Source of the DNA: Nocardioides limicola
Lineage (GTDB): Bacteria; Actinomycetota; Actinomycetes; Propionibacteriales; Nocardioidaceae
Reading direction: 5' to 3'
Assembly: GCF_016827675.1 (NCBI RefSeq)
Contig: NZ_JAERJA010000004.1
Location: 62,001 to 126,000 of the forward strand
DNA: 64,000 bases
Under the pieces are notes generated by a model that saw nothing but the letters and a program-made list of their open reading frames with translations, was not told the origin of the DNA and made no database searches. Position 1 is the first letter of the stretch. Each line of letters begins with the position of its first letter. Position numbers and translations under genes: made by a program. Positions 44,265-54,800 of the stretch are shown here, one piece after another.

Positions 44265-45661
44265 AGGCTGAGCGGGTCGTCCTTGCGGACGTCGATGATG
44301 TGGCCGGTCTGGTTGGACACCAGCACATCGAGCGACGTGCGAGCGACCGTGTCAGAGTCGAGAAGGGTGCCTTCGGGTTCCTGACCGAACGCCTTCGTCC
44401 GCATCGGTGTCCCGGTCCGTTCCGGGTTGACGCAGTTCACCCGGACCCCATCGGCGGCCCACTCGTCGGCCAGAGCTTGGGTAAGGTTCACCACCGCTGC
44501 CTTGGCTGAGGAGTAGAGGCTGTAGCCCCCTCGGCCACGCGTGTAGGAGCTTGATGTGAAGAGCAGCAGCGACCCCTTTGAGTCGCGAAGTGCCGGGAAG
44601 AACTCCTGGGCGATGAAGACCGGAGCCAGATAGTTGATCTCGGTGGCCGCGTAGACGGTCTCCTCGGTGGTCTCGACGAGTTCACCGCGTGGCAGCACCC
44701 CGGCGGTGTTCACCACGTAGTCGACGCTGCCGGCCGCGGCCAGCACCTGAGCGGCGGCGGCGGCGATGTCGGCACGCCGCTCCACGTGAGTCCCCGTCCC
44801 CGAGCGGCTGAACGTGAAGACCCTCGCGCCAGCGGCCTCCGCGATGCGAGCGATATCGGCGCCGATGCCGTAGCTGCCGCCGAAGACCACCACCGTCTTG
44901 CCGGTCAGCAGCTCGGCGTACTCCTCGTCGGTGTGCGGGTCAGGACGGTCCTTGACGGTCAACTGGAAGAGCTTGTCGGCCAGGTACACGTCGATCGGCT
45001 CGGTGACCTTCATGTTCCGTTCGTCACCGGCGACCACCGTGATCGGCACGTCGGGGGTGTACCGCAACACCACGGTGCAGTCATCGGTCGCGACGAAGTC
45101 CGGGTCCGCATTGGCCACCTCGTACGCCGCGCGGATGGTCGAGTTCTTGAACGCCTGCGGGGTCTGGCCGCGGCGCAGCATCGCCCGCGGCGGAATCTCT
45201 GCGATGGTGTTCTGCTCGGTCACCTCGATGATCGTGTCCGCGGACGGGATGGCCACGTCCACGGCGTCGAACTCCTCCAGCGCCTGGAAGCACTCGGTGA
45301 TGATCCGCGGCGAGACGAGTGGGCGTACTGCGTCGTGGAAGAGCACGTGACACTCGGTCTCGCCGATCGCAGCCAGCGCAGCCTGGGTGGTGTCATTGCG
45401 AGTGCCACGCCCCTCCAGGATGGCGCTGACCTTGGTGTAGCCACCGGTATCAACGATCGCCCGGACCGCGTCCAGGTGTCCGGGGGCCATCATCACGATC
45501 ACCTCGTCCACCGAGGGATGTGAGTCGAGGGCTGCCAAAGTGTGCTCGAGGATGGTGCGGCCGGCGATCTTGAGCAGCTGCTTGGGGATCTCCAGCCCGA
45601 TCCGGGTGCCGACTCCACCAGCCAGTAGCACAGCAACGTTCCTCAAGGCAGGCGCATCCAT
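44258..45661 (-). CDS. bifunctional cytidylyltransferase / SDR oxidoreductase (CDP-ribitol synthase type)
   Basis: A 467-residue fusion. Residues 1 to about 230 are an IspD/TarI-like cytidylyltransferase (LAGGVGTR at 13-20, K27, FHDAVRPLVSPRI about 108-120). Residues about 250-467 are a classical SDR (FGGSYGIG about 259-266, YSSAK at Y383/K387). This order matches the Bcs1/Acs1-type enzymes of Haemophilus that reduce ribulose-5-phosphate to ribitol-5-phosphate and form CDP-ribitol. It would feed the TagF-like polymerase. Alone on the minus strand at the right end of the island. Confidence 0.88.
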   Translation of the reverse strand: MDAPALRNVAVLLAGGVGTRIGLEIPKQLLKIAGRTILEHTLAALDSHPSVDEVIVMMAPGHLDAVRAIVDTGGYTKVSAILEGRGTRNDTTQAALAAIGETECHVLFHDAVRPLVSPRIITECFQALEEFDAVDVAIPSADTIIEVTEQNTIAEIPPRAMLRRGQTPQAFKNSTIRAAYEVANADPDFVATDDCTVVLRYTPDVPITVVAGDERNMKVTEPIDVYLADKLFQLTVKDRPDPHTDEEYAELLTGKTVVVFGGSYGIGADIARIAEAAGARVFTFSRSGTGTHVERRADIAAAAAQVLAAAGSVDYVVNTAGVLPRGELVETTEETVYAATEINYLAPVFIAQEFFPALRDSKGSLLLFTSSSYTRGRGGYSLYSSAKAAVVNLTQALADEWAADGVRVNCVNPERTGTPMRTKAFGQEPEGTLLDSDTVARTSLDVLVSNQTGHIIDVRKDDPLSLT

Positions 45662-45815
45662 GGCTGCACTCTCTCAGATACCGGACACGTTGCCCACATG
45701 AGCATGGGCGCCTGCTGGGCCGGTGTGATCGTCCTCACCCATCCGACTGATTTCCACACACCGGTCCGCAGGCGTACCGTGGTGCCCACGAACCCAAGTC
45801 TGGTACCCACACCGG

Positions 45816-45830
45816 CCCTCGCAGCGAGGG
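45816..45830. other. 7-1-7 dyad before the DUF2520 gene
   Basis: CCCTCGC, A, GCGAGGG: perfect 7-bp arms around one base, 33 bases upstream of the DUF2520 ATG and 20 bases before its AAAGGA ribosome binding site. As a hairpin its loop is too tight, so a protein-binding dyad is more plausible. It lies in the 202-base gap at the island's right edge, which holds nothing else recognisable. Confidence 0.35.
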
Positions 45831-45863
45831 TGGTCGGCGGGACTGGAACGAAAGGATCTGACC

Positions 45864-46868
45864 ATGCAGCACACGCCTGTCTCGGGCCTGCGTATCGGTG
45901 TCATCGGTGCCGGCCGTGTCGGCGCGGTGCTCGCCTCCGCACTGCGTGCCGCCGGGCACGAGATCGTCGCCGCCGCCGGTGAGTCCGACGCTTCGGTGGG
46001 CCGGATCGACGCGCTGCTGCCCGGCGTACGACGTGACAAGCCGACGGCCGTGGCCCGCGACTGCGACCTGCTGCTGCTGACCGTCCCCGACGACATGCTC
46101 GGCAACGTGGTCACCAGCCTGGTCGGAGCCGGCGCGATCCGGGCCGGACAGTGCGTCCTGCACACCTCCGGCAAGCATGGCCTCGCCGTGCTCGCGCCCG
46201 CCGCCGCGCTCGGCGCCCGGCCGCTGGCCGTGCACCCGGCGATGACCTTCACCGGCACCGCCCTGGATCTGCCCCGGCTGGCCGGCTGTGTCTTCGGGAT
46301 CACCGTCGCCGACTCCGAGCGGGAGCTCGCCACCCGGCTCGTCGCCGACCTCGGCGGCCGCCCGCTGTGGGTGTCGGAGGACAAGCGGGCCCTCTACCAC
46401 GCCGGCCTCGCGCACGGCGCCAACCACCTGGTCACCCTGGTCGCTGAAGCCCGCGAGATGCTCGCCGCCGCCGGTGCCGACGACCCGTCCGGCACCCTCC
46501 GGCCACTGCTGAGTGCCGCTCTCGACAACGCCCTCAACCACGGTGACGCTGCGCTCACCGGGCCGATCGTGCGAGGCGACGTGCAGACCGTCCGGGACCA
46601 CTTGACCGAGCTCGCCGAGCACGCCCCCCAGGCGCTGCCCAGCTATCTCACCCTGGCCCGCGCGACGGCGTCGCGGGCGGTCACCGACGGGCGGCTGTTG
46701 CCGATCCGGGCCGGGAAGATCTATCAGGCGCTGCACGCCGCGGAGCTGGCGGCGCTGGGTCTCGACACGCTCGACCGCCGAGCGGACACGCTCGACGACC
46801 AAGCGGACGGGTTCGACCGCCGAGCGGACGGCTTCGACCAGCGGACCGGGCTGGGCACCGATGAGTGA
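45864..46868 (+). CDS. Rossmann-like / DUF2520 domain protein
   Basis: A 334-residue protein: an N-terminal Rossmann domain ([18 protein letters not shown], about 11-28) and a C-terminal DUF2520 helical domain, as in ketopantoate-reductase-like proteins encoded directly upstream of panC in actinobacteria. It may supply pantoate, but this is not shown. ATG with AAAGGA 7 bases upstream. The last about 40 residues are an unusual run of [14 protein letters not shown]-like heptads encoded by a dispersed DNA repeat, not part of the fold. Its stop overlaps the panC start. Confidence 0.85.
   Translation: MQHTPVSGLRIGVIGAGRVGAVLASALRAAGHEIVAAAGESDASVGRIDALLPGVRRDKPTAVARDCDLLLLTVPDDMLGNVVTSLVGAGAIRAGQCVLHTSGKHGLAVLAPAAALGARPLAVHPAMTFTGTALDLPRLAGCVFGITVADSERELATRLVADLGGRPLWVSEDKRALYHAGLAHGANHLVTLVAEAREMLAAAGADDPSGTLRPLLSAALDNALNHGDAALTGPIVRGDVQTVRDHLTELAEHAPQALPSYLTLARATASRAVTDGRLLPIRAGKIYQALHAAELAALGLDTLDRRADTLDDQADGFDRRADGFDQRTGLGTDE
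46758..46776. repeat. dispersed repeat unit inside the DUF2520 gene tail
   Basis: GGTCTCGACACGCTCGACC is the reverse complement, with one mismatch, of the GGTCGAGCCTGTCGAGACC unit in ftsH and the GNAT gene. It is followed by three further degenerate CTCGAC/TTCGACC-RCC-GAGCGGAC units to about 46840, which encode the heptad-like tail. Confidence 0.65.
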
Positions 46869-47778
46869 CCAGCCGCTGCTGGTGCACACCCGCACCGAAC
46901 TCGCCGACGCGCTCGCGCCCGCCCGCAGCAGCGGTCAGCGGGTCGGCTTCGTGCCCACCATGGGAGCGCTGCACCAAGGCCACGCCTCGCTGATGCGGGT
47001 CGCCCGCGAGCACGTCCACGACGGTCCCGTGGTGGTGTCGATCTTCGTCAACCCCACCCAGTTCGCCGCCGGCGAGGACCTGGACCGCTACCCCCGCACC
47101 CTGGACGCCGACCTGGAGCTCTGCGCCGCCGCCGGCGTCGACGTGCTCTTCGCGCCGACGACCGACGAGATGTACCCCGCCCCGGGCGTGATCACCGTCG
47201 ACCCCGGACCCGCAGCGGAGATCCTCGAAGGCGCCAGCCGACCCACCCACTTCCGCGGCGTGCTCACCGTGGTCGCCAAACTGTTCGGCCTGGTCCGCCC
47301 CGACGTCGCCGTCTTCGGCGAGAAGGACTACCAGCAGCTGGCGCTGATCACCGCGATGGCGGCCGACCTGTGCACCGGCGTCGAGATCGTCGGTGCCGAG
47401 ACCGTGCGCGAGCCCGACGGGCTGGCGTTGAGCTCCCGCAACCGCTACCTCGGCCCCGAGCGCCGTCGCCGCGCCGTCGCGCTCAGCCAGGCCCTGTACG
47501 CCGCCCAGCGTGCCGCGCCGTACGGCCTGGACGCCGCCTGGGCCAATGCCCGCGCCGAACTGCGCTCGGCGCACGGTGTGGACCTGGACTACCTCGAGAT
47601 CCTCAGCCCGGACCTCACCGAACTGCCCGCGGAACCGGAGCCGGGCACACCGGCCCGGATCCTGATCGCCGCCCGGGTCGGCACCACCCGCCTCATCGAC
47701 AACATGCCCCTCACCCTCGGGGCCGCGACCGCCAGGGAACCCTCCGGCGGCGGGGACCCCACATCCGAGAAGGAGTAG
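46861..47778 (+). CDS. panC: pantothenate synthetase
   Basis: A 305-residue class I-like adenylate-forming enzyme joining pantoate and beta-alanine. [12 protein letters not shown] about 33-44 carries the HxGH motif, FVNPTQF about 62-68 and [12 protein letters not shown] about 184-195 the KMSKS-like region. The ATG overlaps the DUF2520 stop. Standard length with a short non-conserved C-terminal tail. panD follows after 5 bases. Confidence 0.96.
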   Translation: MSDQPLLVHTRTELADALAPARSSGQRVGFVPTMGALHQGHASLMRVAREHVHDGPVVVSIFVNPTQFAAGEDLDRYPRTLDADLELCAAAGVDVLFAPTTDEMYPAPGVITVDPGPAAEILEGASRPTHFRGVLTVVAKLFGLVRPDVAVFGEKDYQQLALITAMAADLCTGVEIVGAETVREPDGLALSSRNRYLGPERRRRAVALSQALYAAQRAAPYGLDAAWANARAELRSAHGVDLDYLEILSPDLTELPAEPEPGTPARILIAARVGTTRLIDNMPLTLGAATAREPSGGGDPTSEKE

Positions 47779-47783
47779 TCACC

Positions 47784-48200
47784 ATGCTGCGCACCATGAT
47801 GAAGAGCAAGATCCACCGGGCCACCGTCACCCAGGCGGACCTCCACTACGTCGGGTCGGTCACCGTCGACGAGGACCTCCTCGAGGCGGCCGACATCCTG
47901 CCGGGCGAACTGGTCCACATCGTCGACATCGACAACGGTGCCCGACTGGAGACCTACACGATCGCCGGCGAGCGGGGCACCGGCGTGCTCGGCATCAACG
48001 GCGCCGCCGCCCGGCTGGTGCACCCCGGGGACCTGGTGATCCTGATCGCCTACGCCCAGATGACCACCGAGGAGGCCAAGGAGTTCCAGCCCCACGTGGT
48101 CTTCGTGGACGCGGACAACAAGCTGATGGCCACCGGATTCGACCCCGCCGAGACCTTCGACGGCCCCGGGCTGGTGCGCGGCGACAGCATCGCCCGTTGA
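47784..48200 (+). CDS. panD: aspartate 1-decarboxylase
   Basis: A 138-residue pyruvoyl enzyme making beta-alanine from aspartate for panC. The self-cleavage site is G24-S25 (HYVGSVTVD); N-terminal [21 protein letters not shown] is intact. AAGGAG at 47770-47775, 8 bases before ATG 47784, fixes the start although the frame is open upstream. The nadB TTG overlaps its stop. Confidence 0.96.
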   Translation: MLRTMMKSKIHRATVTQADLHYVGSVTVDEDLLEAADILPGELVHIVDIDNGARLETYTIAGERGTGVLGINGAAARLVHPGDLVILIAYAQMTTEEAKEFQPHVVFVDADNKLMATGFDPAETFDGPGLVRGDSIAR

Positions 48201-49909
48201 ACGCCGCCCCAGCACCCGGCGGTTTCCCCGTCCGGCTGCCCGCCCGGCTCACGTCGCCACGGCCGGGCTGGACCACAGCCGCAGACGTGGTGGTGATCGG
48301 CTCCGGCATCGCCGGCCTCACCGCCGCGCTGCGACTGCATGCCGCGCTGCCCGCGGGGATGCGGGTGCTGGTGATCACCAAGGACGTCCTCAACGCCGGG
48401 TCCACGCAGTGGGCCCAAGGTGGCATCGCGGCCGCCCTGGGGCCGGGCGACACCCCCGACGAACATCTCACCGACACCCTGGTCGCGGGCGCCGGCGCCT
48501 GTGACGTGGACGCGGTCCGGGCGCTGGTCACCGAGGGGCCCGACGCGGTGCTGGAGCTGATCGCCCTGGGCACCGAGTTCGACCACACCCCGGCCGGCGA
48601 ACTGTCGCTGACCCGCGAGGGAGGGCACCTGCGGGACCGGATCGCGCACGCCGGCGGCGATGCCACTGGCGCCGAGATCCAGCGTGCGCTGATCGCGGCC
48701 GTGGACGCGAAACCCGACATCGAGGTCATCGAGCACGCGCTCGCCGTCGACACGCTGCCCGCGGCCGACGGCGGTGTCGCCGGAGTCACGGTGCACGTGC
48801 TCGGTGAGGGGCGCAATGACGGCGTCGGTGCGGTGCTGTGCCGGGCGGTGGTGCTCGCCGCCGGAGGCATCGGCCAGGTCTTCTCCGCCTCGACCAACCC
48901 GCCGGTCTCCACCGGCGACGGGATGGCGCTGGCGCTGCGTGCCGGAGCAACCCTCCGGGACCTGGAGTTCGTGCAGTTCCACCCGACGGTGATGTGGCTG
49001 GGGGAGGACTCCCGGGGCCGACAACCGCTGATCTCCGAAGCGGTCCGCGGCGAGGGCGCCTTCCTGGTCGATTTCGAGGGCCGGCGGATCATGGCCGGGG
49101 TCCACGAGTTGGCCGACCTCGCGCCCCGTGACGTCGTCGCCAAGGCGATCACCCGGCGGATGGAGGAGTCCGGCCGGCCGCACATGTGGCTGGATGCCCG
49201 TCACCTCGGCAGTGAGTTCTGGGAGCGCCGGTTCCCCACCATCCTGGCCACCTGCCGCAGCCACGGCGTCGACCCGGTCACCGAACTGATCCCGGTGGCG
49301 CCCGCCCAGCACTACGCCTCCGGTGGCGTGCGCACCGACCTGTGGGGACGCACCGGCGTGCCCGGTCTCTATGCCACCGGCGAGGTCGCCTGCTCCGGTG
49401 TGCACGGCGCCAACAGGTTGGCGTCGAACTCACTGCTCGAGGGGTTGGTCTTCTCCCGGCGGATCGCCGACGTCCTGCCCGGGGAGATGCGGCCCTGGTC
49501 GGATCCGGTCGAGGACGAGCGGACCGGGGGCCTGGTCTCGGGCTCGGTCCGGGACGAGATGCAGCACGTGATGACCAGCAAGGTGGGGGTGCTCCGCAGC
49601 GCGGCCGGGCTGGCCGAGGCGGCCGAGCGGCTGGCCAAGCTGCTGGAGACCGGGCCGCGGGCGATCGACAAGGACGACTGGGAGACCACCAACCTGTTGA
49701 CCATCTCCGCGGCGCTGACCACCGCGGCGGCGTACCGGCAGGAGACCCGGGGATCGCACTGGCGTGAGGACTTCGCGGACCGTGACGACGCCGGCTTCGC
49801 CGGCCATGTGGACGTGTTCCTGGCCTTCGGTGAGCTGAAGTTCGGGTTCAGCCCGGCTCCGGCCACCGACCGGCCGGGAGATACGCCCGACGAGCAGGAG
49901 GAACGCTGA
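48197..49909 (+). CDS. nadB: L-aspartate oxidase
   Basis: A 570-residue FAD enzyme oxidising aspartate to iminoaspartate in NAD synthesis. The FAD-binding [15 protein letters not shown] is at residues 31-45; [14 protein letters not shown] about 71-84 and [19 protein letters not shown] about 365-383 are the conserved substrate and flavin regions. TTG start overlapping the panD stop, an example of the tight coupling in this operon. nadA is not in the window. Confidence 0.95.
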   Translation: MNAAPAPGGFPVRLPARLTSPRPGWTTAADVVVIGSGIAGLTAALRLHAALPAGMRVLVITKDVLNAGSTQWAQGGIAAALGPGDTPDEHLTDTLVAGAGACDVDAVRALVTEGPDAVLELIALGTEFDHTPAGELSLTREGGHLRDRIAHAGGDATGAEIQRALIAAVDAKPDIEVIEHALAVDTLPAADGGVAGVTVHVLGEGRNDGVGAVLCRAVVLAAGGIGQVFSASTNPPVSTGDGMALALRAGATLRDLEFVQFHPTVMWLGEDSRGRQPLISEAVRGEGAFLVDFEGRRIMAGVHELADLAPRDVVAKAITRRMEESGRPHMWLDARHLGSEFWERRFPTILATCRSHGVDPVTELIPVAPAQHYASGGVRTDLWGRTGVPGLYATGEVACSGVHGANRLASNSLLEGLVFSRRIADVLPGEMRPWSDPVEDERTGGLVSGSVRDEMQHVMTSKVGVLRSAAGLAEAAERLAKLLETGPRAIDKDDWETTNLLTISAALTTAAAYRQETRGSHWREDFADRDDAGFAGHVDVFLAFGELKFGFSPAPATDRPGDTPDEQEER

Positions 49910-50826
49910 TGAGGGTGACCGGCATCGTCGCCTGTGAGTACACCGAGCTCCCGGCCGCGCTCACCGGCACGCTCGCCGCGGCCGGCCTGGACCCGGTCCG
50001 GGTCTACGACGACGTGGTCGCGGCCATCGCCGAGGACCTGCCCGGCGACGACGTGACGAGTTGGGCGACGATCCCGGCGACCCAGGTGCAGACCGCCGAG
50101 TTCGAAGCCCGCGGACCGGGGGTGGTCGCCGGGCTGGCGATCGCGGAGATGGTGTTCCGCTACGTCCTCGGTGACGTGCAGGTCGACCGGGTCCCGGACG
50201 GCACCGTCGTCGACCGCGGCGACATCGTGCTGCGGGTCACCGGCCCGACCGCGCTGCTGCTCACCGCCGAACGGACCGCCCTGAACTACGCCTGCCACCT
50301 GTCCGGGGTGGCCTCGGCCACCGCCGCCTGGGTGGCGGCGCTGAAGGGCACCGGTGCGCGGGTGCGGGACACCCGCAAGACGCTGCCCGGCTTCCGGGAC
50401 CTGCACAAGTACGCCGTGCGCTGCGGCGGCGGCAACAACCACCGCCACTCCCTCTCGGACATGGGCCTGGTCAAGGACAACCATGTGCTGGCTGCGGGCG
50501 GCGTGGTGCCGGCGTACCACCTGGTGCGCGAGCACTACCCCGACGTGGAGGTGCAGGTCGAGGTGGAGAGCCTCGACGAGCTGCGGGAGGCCCTCGATGC
50601 GGGCATCGGGCAGATCCTGCTCGACAACATGGGCCCGGAGTTGCTCCGCGAGGCGGTGGCGATCACGGCCGGCCGCGCCGAGCTCGAGGCCTCGGGTGGA
50701 CTCAGCCTCGAGGTGGCTCGGGCGGTCGCCGAGACCGGGGTCGACTACCTGGCCGTCGGGGCGCTCACCCACTCCGCGCCCGTCCTCGACCTGGCGATGG
50801 AGCTGCGTGCGGTGGGGGAGGCGTGA
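49909..50826 (+). CDS. nadC: nicotinate-nucleotide diphosphorylase (carboxylating)
   Basis: A 305-residue quinolinate phosphoribosyltransferase. RDTRKTLPGFRDLHKYAV about 156-173 and GGGNNHRHSLSD are the substrate-binding core; the LDNM and ASGGLS strands of the barrel follow (near 241 and 262). Slightly longer at the N-terminus than many homologues. The ATG overlaps the nadB stop (TGATG). It forms quinolinate to NaMN with the nadB product. Confidence 0.95.
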   Translation: MRVTGIVACEYTELPAALTGTLAAAGLDPVRVYDDVVAAIAEDLPGDDVTSWATIPATQVQTAEFEARGPGVVAGLAIAEMVFRYVLGDVQVDRVPDGTVVDRGDIVLRVTGPTALLLTAERTALNYACHLSGVASATAAWVAALKGTGARVRDTRKTLPGFRDLHKYAVRCGGGNNHRHSLSDMGLVKDNHVLAAGGVVPAYHLVREHYPDVEVQVEVESLDELREALDAGIGQILLDNMGPELLREAVAITAGRAELEASGGLSLEVARAVAETGVDYLAVGALTHSAPVLDLAMELRAVGEA

Positions 50827-51644
50827 TGAGTCCTCGGTTCACCGACGACGCACAGTCCGCGCTGCTGTGCGTGGACATCGGCAACAGCCACACCGTGCTC
50901 GGCCTGCTCCGCGCGGGCGAGGTGGTGGCCACCTGGCGGGTCGGCACCAATGAGCGTCGTACCGCCGATGAGTGGGCCGTCCTGGTCCGGGGCCTGCTCC
51001 GCGACGCGGTGCGGGCCGGCGCCGCCAGCGGCATCCACGGCATCTCGGTCTGCGCCACCGTGCCCGCGGTCCTGCACGAGTGGCGGGACATGCTGGTCAA
51101 CCACTTCGGTTCGGTGCCGGCGGTGGTCGTGGAACCCGGTGTCCGCACCGGGGTGCCGGTGCTCACCGACAACCCCCGCGAGGTCGGCGCCGATCGGATC
51201 GTGAACGCCGGTGCCGCGGCGGAGTTCTTCGGCGGACCGGCGGTGGTCGTCGACTTCGGCGGCACCGCCACCACCTTCGACGTCATCAACAGCAAGGGCC
51301 AGTACGTCGGCGGGGCCATCGCGCCCGGCATCGAGGTGTCGCTGGAGGCCCTGGGCCGGCGCGGTGCGCAGTTGCGCAAGGTGGAGCTGCTGACTCCTCG
51401 GACGGCGATCGCCAAGAACACCGTGGAAGCGCTGCAGTCGGGGCTGCTCTTCGGGGTCGCCAGCATGGTGGACGGCCTAGTCGCCCGGATGCTGCGCGAG
51501 CTCGACGCGGCCCCGGAGCAGGCGCACGTGATCGCCACCGGCTACCTGGCGCCGCTGGTGTACGACGAGTGCACCTGCTTCACCGACCGGTCGCCGTGGT
51601 TGACGCTGCACGGCCTGGCGATGGTGTTCGCGCGCAACTGCTGA
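50826..51644 (+). CDS. coaX: type III pantothenate kinase
   Basis: A 272-residue ASKHA-fold kinase, first step of coenzyme A synthesis, acting on the product of panC. LCVDIGNSHTVLGL about 14-27 is the phosphate-1 loop; GADRIVNA about 120-127 and VVDFGGTATTFDV about 143-155 are the pantothenate and ATP regions. ATG 50826 overlaps the nadC stop; a GTG at 50823 adds one residue. Last gene of the pan-nad operon. Confidence 0.94.
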   Translation: MSPRFTDDAQSALLCVDIGNSHTVLGLLRAGEVVATWRVGTNERRTADEWAVLVRGLLRDAVRAGAASGIHGISVCATVPAVLHEWRDMLVNHFGSVPAVVVEPGVRTGVPVLTDNPREVGADRIVNAGAAAEFFGGPAVVVDFGGTATTFDVINSKGQYVGGAIAPGIEVSLEALGRRGAQLRKVELLTPRTAIAKNTVEALQSGLLFGVASMVDGLVARMLRELDAAPEQAHVIATGYLAPLVYDECTCFTDRSPWLTLHGLAMVFARNC

Positions 51645-51824
51645 ACCCGGCGCGTGTGGACGCGGCGCGTTCAAGAACGGCGCGCGTAAACATCTCTTAC
51701 CAGATTGATTGCATAGTCCACAAGATCACATCGAGCCATTCCCTCGGGACCTTCGGTGCACAAAACTCGGACGGGTGAGTCGTCGCCCCGGTCCTGGGGC
51801 GTCTCGGCAATTCAGGAGGATCTT

Positions 51825-54800
51825 GTGTCCCACTCCCGTCCCGGTCCTGCGCGTGGGCGTGCCGCCACGCTGCGCACCACGGTCGCCGCCGCCCTGGCCG
51901 CCGCACTGGCCGCCGCCGCTCTGGTCGCCCTGCCCGCCCCTGCGCAGGCTGCGATCACCGTCCCCAGCAACGGCAGCACCGTCTCCGGCAACGTGGCCAT
52001 CACCGAAGCCACCGGCGCCACCAACGGTTGCAACTTCCTGCACAGCCCCAACGTCACCTCCCGGATCCAGGTCACCCGGCTTGTCGACGGAGCAGTGGTG
52101 CACACCGCCAGCAAGTCCGGCACCGGGTCGTTGAGCACCACCTGGCCGTCGCTGGGGCAGCCCCGCGGCCAGTTCCGGATCCAGTCCTTCGCCCGGCGGG
52201 CGGTGGCGTCGGGCTTCGCCAACGCCGGCTGCACCCTCCAGTCGGAGGCGGAACTCTCGAACATCGTCGTCAACCTCGACAACGCCGCGGCGGTCTCGGT
52301 GCACCTGCCCAGCGCGGTGACCACCGGCGAGTCGCTGCCGATCGAACTGCGAAGCACCGTGGTCGGCACCGGCGTGACCGGCCAGCCGCTCGGCGACCGG
52401 CAGGTCACTGTCACCGTCGACGGGGTCGGCGACGTCGTCGTCACCACCGACGCCGGCGGCAACGCCCAGACCACCGTGCCGCTGCCCGACCTGCCGGCCG
52501 GACCGCTCCAGGTCACCGCAGCCGTGACCACCGATCCCTTCTACACCGGACTCGACGGGACGGCCAGCACCACGCTGACCCACCGCCCCACCGCCACCTT
52601 CTATCGCGGTGACACCCGGCAACAGCCCGGACGCACCGCCCGGCTGATCGGCCAGCTGATCGACGTCACCCCGGGCAGCACCCGGTTCGGCGACGCCGTG
52701 CCGAACCAGCCGATGACGCTCACCTTCGAGGGCGACCCGGGGCAGGCCACCACCAACCTGACCGGCCGCGCCGTACGCACCGTGGCCGTCACCGGGGAGT
52801 CCCGCACCGTGAGGGTCGAAGCCGACTTCGACGGCGACGACGTGTACGCCGCCAGCGGAGCCGCAGCCTGGTTCTTCATCGGCGATGACGCCGCCGAGCC
52901 GGCGCCGATCGAGTCCGGACCCGGCGGCAGCCTCACCGGCGCGATCGAGTCCACGGTCAACTCCCTCGGGCTGGGAAGCCTGCTCGGCGGCCTACTCGGC
53001 TCCGTCGTCGACGACCTCGCCGTCGCCGTCCTGGACACCGTCGACTCGATCGACGACCTGCTCGCCGCGCTCGGCCTCGGTGACGAGGACGCGCTCGATG
53101 ACCTGGTCGCCACTCTGGACAGTGCGCTGCACCTGCTCGGCGAGGAGTCACTGACCCAGATCCTCGGGGCACTCCTGGACCCGCTGACCGCCCAGATCGG
53201 CAGCTCCGGACAGGTCGTCGACATGGCGCTCGACGGCATCTTCGCCGGTCTGATCGCCCACCCGCAGTGGGGCGAGTACGTCGACACGGCCACCTTCGAC
53301 TGGCGCTCGGTGCACGTGGACGCCGACGGCGGCCGGGTGACCCGGCAGTTCAACTCGATCATCGGCATCCCGCAACCGTTGGACGTCACCGGTGATGGCA
53401 ACCCCGACGTGCTGGCCAACCTGACCTTCGCCACCGGCGTCGCCTCGCTCGGGTTCAGCAACGTCGACGACGCGATCGAGTTGGTCCTCGACCTCGGCGG
53501 CGACCCGACCGCCGTGGTGCCCCGACTGGAGATCGCTCGACTGCCCGGTGCGCCGGCCGACCTGCCGCTGAGCCTGCAGGCGATCCTGACGCTCCCCGGC
53601 GACGACCACGAGTACCGCTTCGGCTACGACACCCGTGCCAGCAACGCCCCCGAGGGATTCCGCGCCGAGGTGCTTCTCGGCGACGGTGGCGCCGCCCTGC
53701 AGGTGGCTTCCCGAGGTGAGGACGCGCTGAAGGTCACCGGTGCGCTGGTGCCCTCGGCCGCCGGTGACGACGAGCCGGGCGCCGGGCCCGACGAGCCTAC
53801 CGGCCTGGACGACGAGCCCAGCCCGGACACGTCGGCCCCGGCCGAGCAGCGGTTCGCCGTCGGGTTCAGCACGGCACCGTCGTCGGCCCGGATCGCCATC
53901 GACCTCGGCTCCGGGGCAGCCGACCAGCAGTTGGCGGCCGCACTCTCCACCGAGGAACCGACCCTGATCGGACTCGAGTTCGTTGACGACACCGGCGGCG
54001 ACCGGACCTTCATCGCCGACGGGCTCCTGGACAGCGTGGACGGCACCCTGGGCGTCTCCCTCGCCGGCAGCGCCGACGACGGCCTCGCCGCCGAACTGCG
54101 CAGCGACAAGCCGCTCGACGCGATCTCGCTGCGGGCGCGCACCCTGGAGGCCGGAGCGGTCGTCGACGACATCCGGCTCGGCCTGTTCGACGTGCCGGAC
54201 ACGATCTCCTTCGTGCTCGGCGCGGACGGCAGCGGTGAGCTGACCACCAGTGCGCCGATCGGCATCTTCGAGGCCGGGTACGCGTCCGGACGAGAGATCG
54301 CCCTGCTCGAGGACGAGTCCTACCTGCACCTGATCGCCGACGCCGACACCCAGTCGATCGCGCTGCGGCTGCCGGGCTTCGAAGGGATGGCGCTGAGCCT
54401 GGGAGACCAGATCGGCGTGGCGCTGACCATGGCGCCCACCCCGTTGCGGGCCCTGGTCGACCAGGACGGGCTGCTGCTCGACGCCCACATCCTCGACGCT
54501 CCGCGACAGTTGGGCATCGGCCTCTCCGCGGACGGCGAGATCGAGGTCAGTGGCTCGGCCCCGATCGAGTTGGTGACCGTCCAGGCCAGGAACGACGACG
54601 GCCTGTTCAGCGGCGCCACCGACGTTGACCTGCGGCTGGAGCAGATCCCGTCGCTGCTGCGCGTGGGCATCGAGGAGTCCGGAGTGGTCTTCGAGACCGG
54701 CGGTGACCCGATCGGGCTACTGGAGCTGCACGCACACTCCGGTGACCCGGTCACCGTCCCCGGCGGCGGCGACGGGCTGTTCCTGCGGTCCGGCCCCGAG

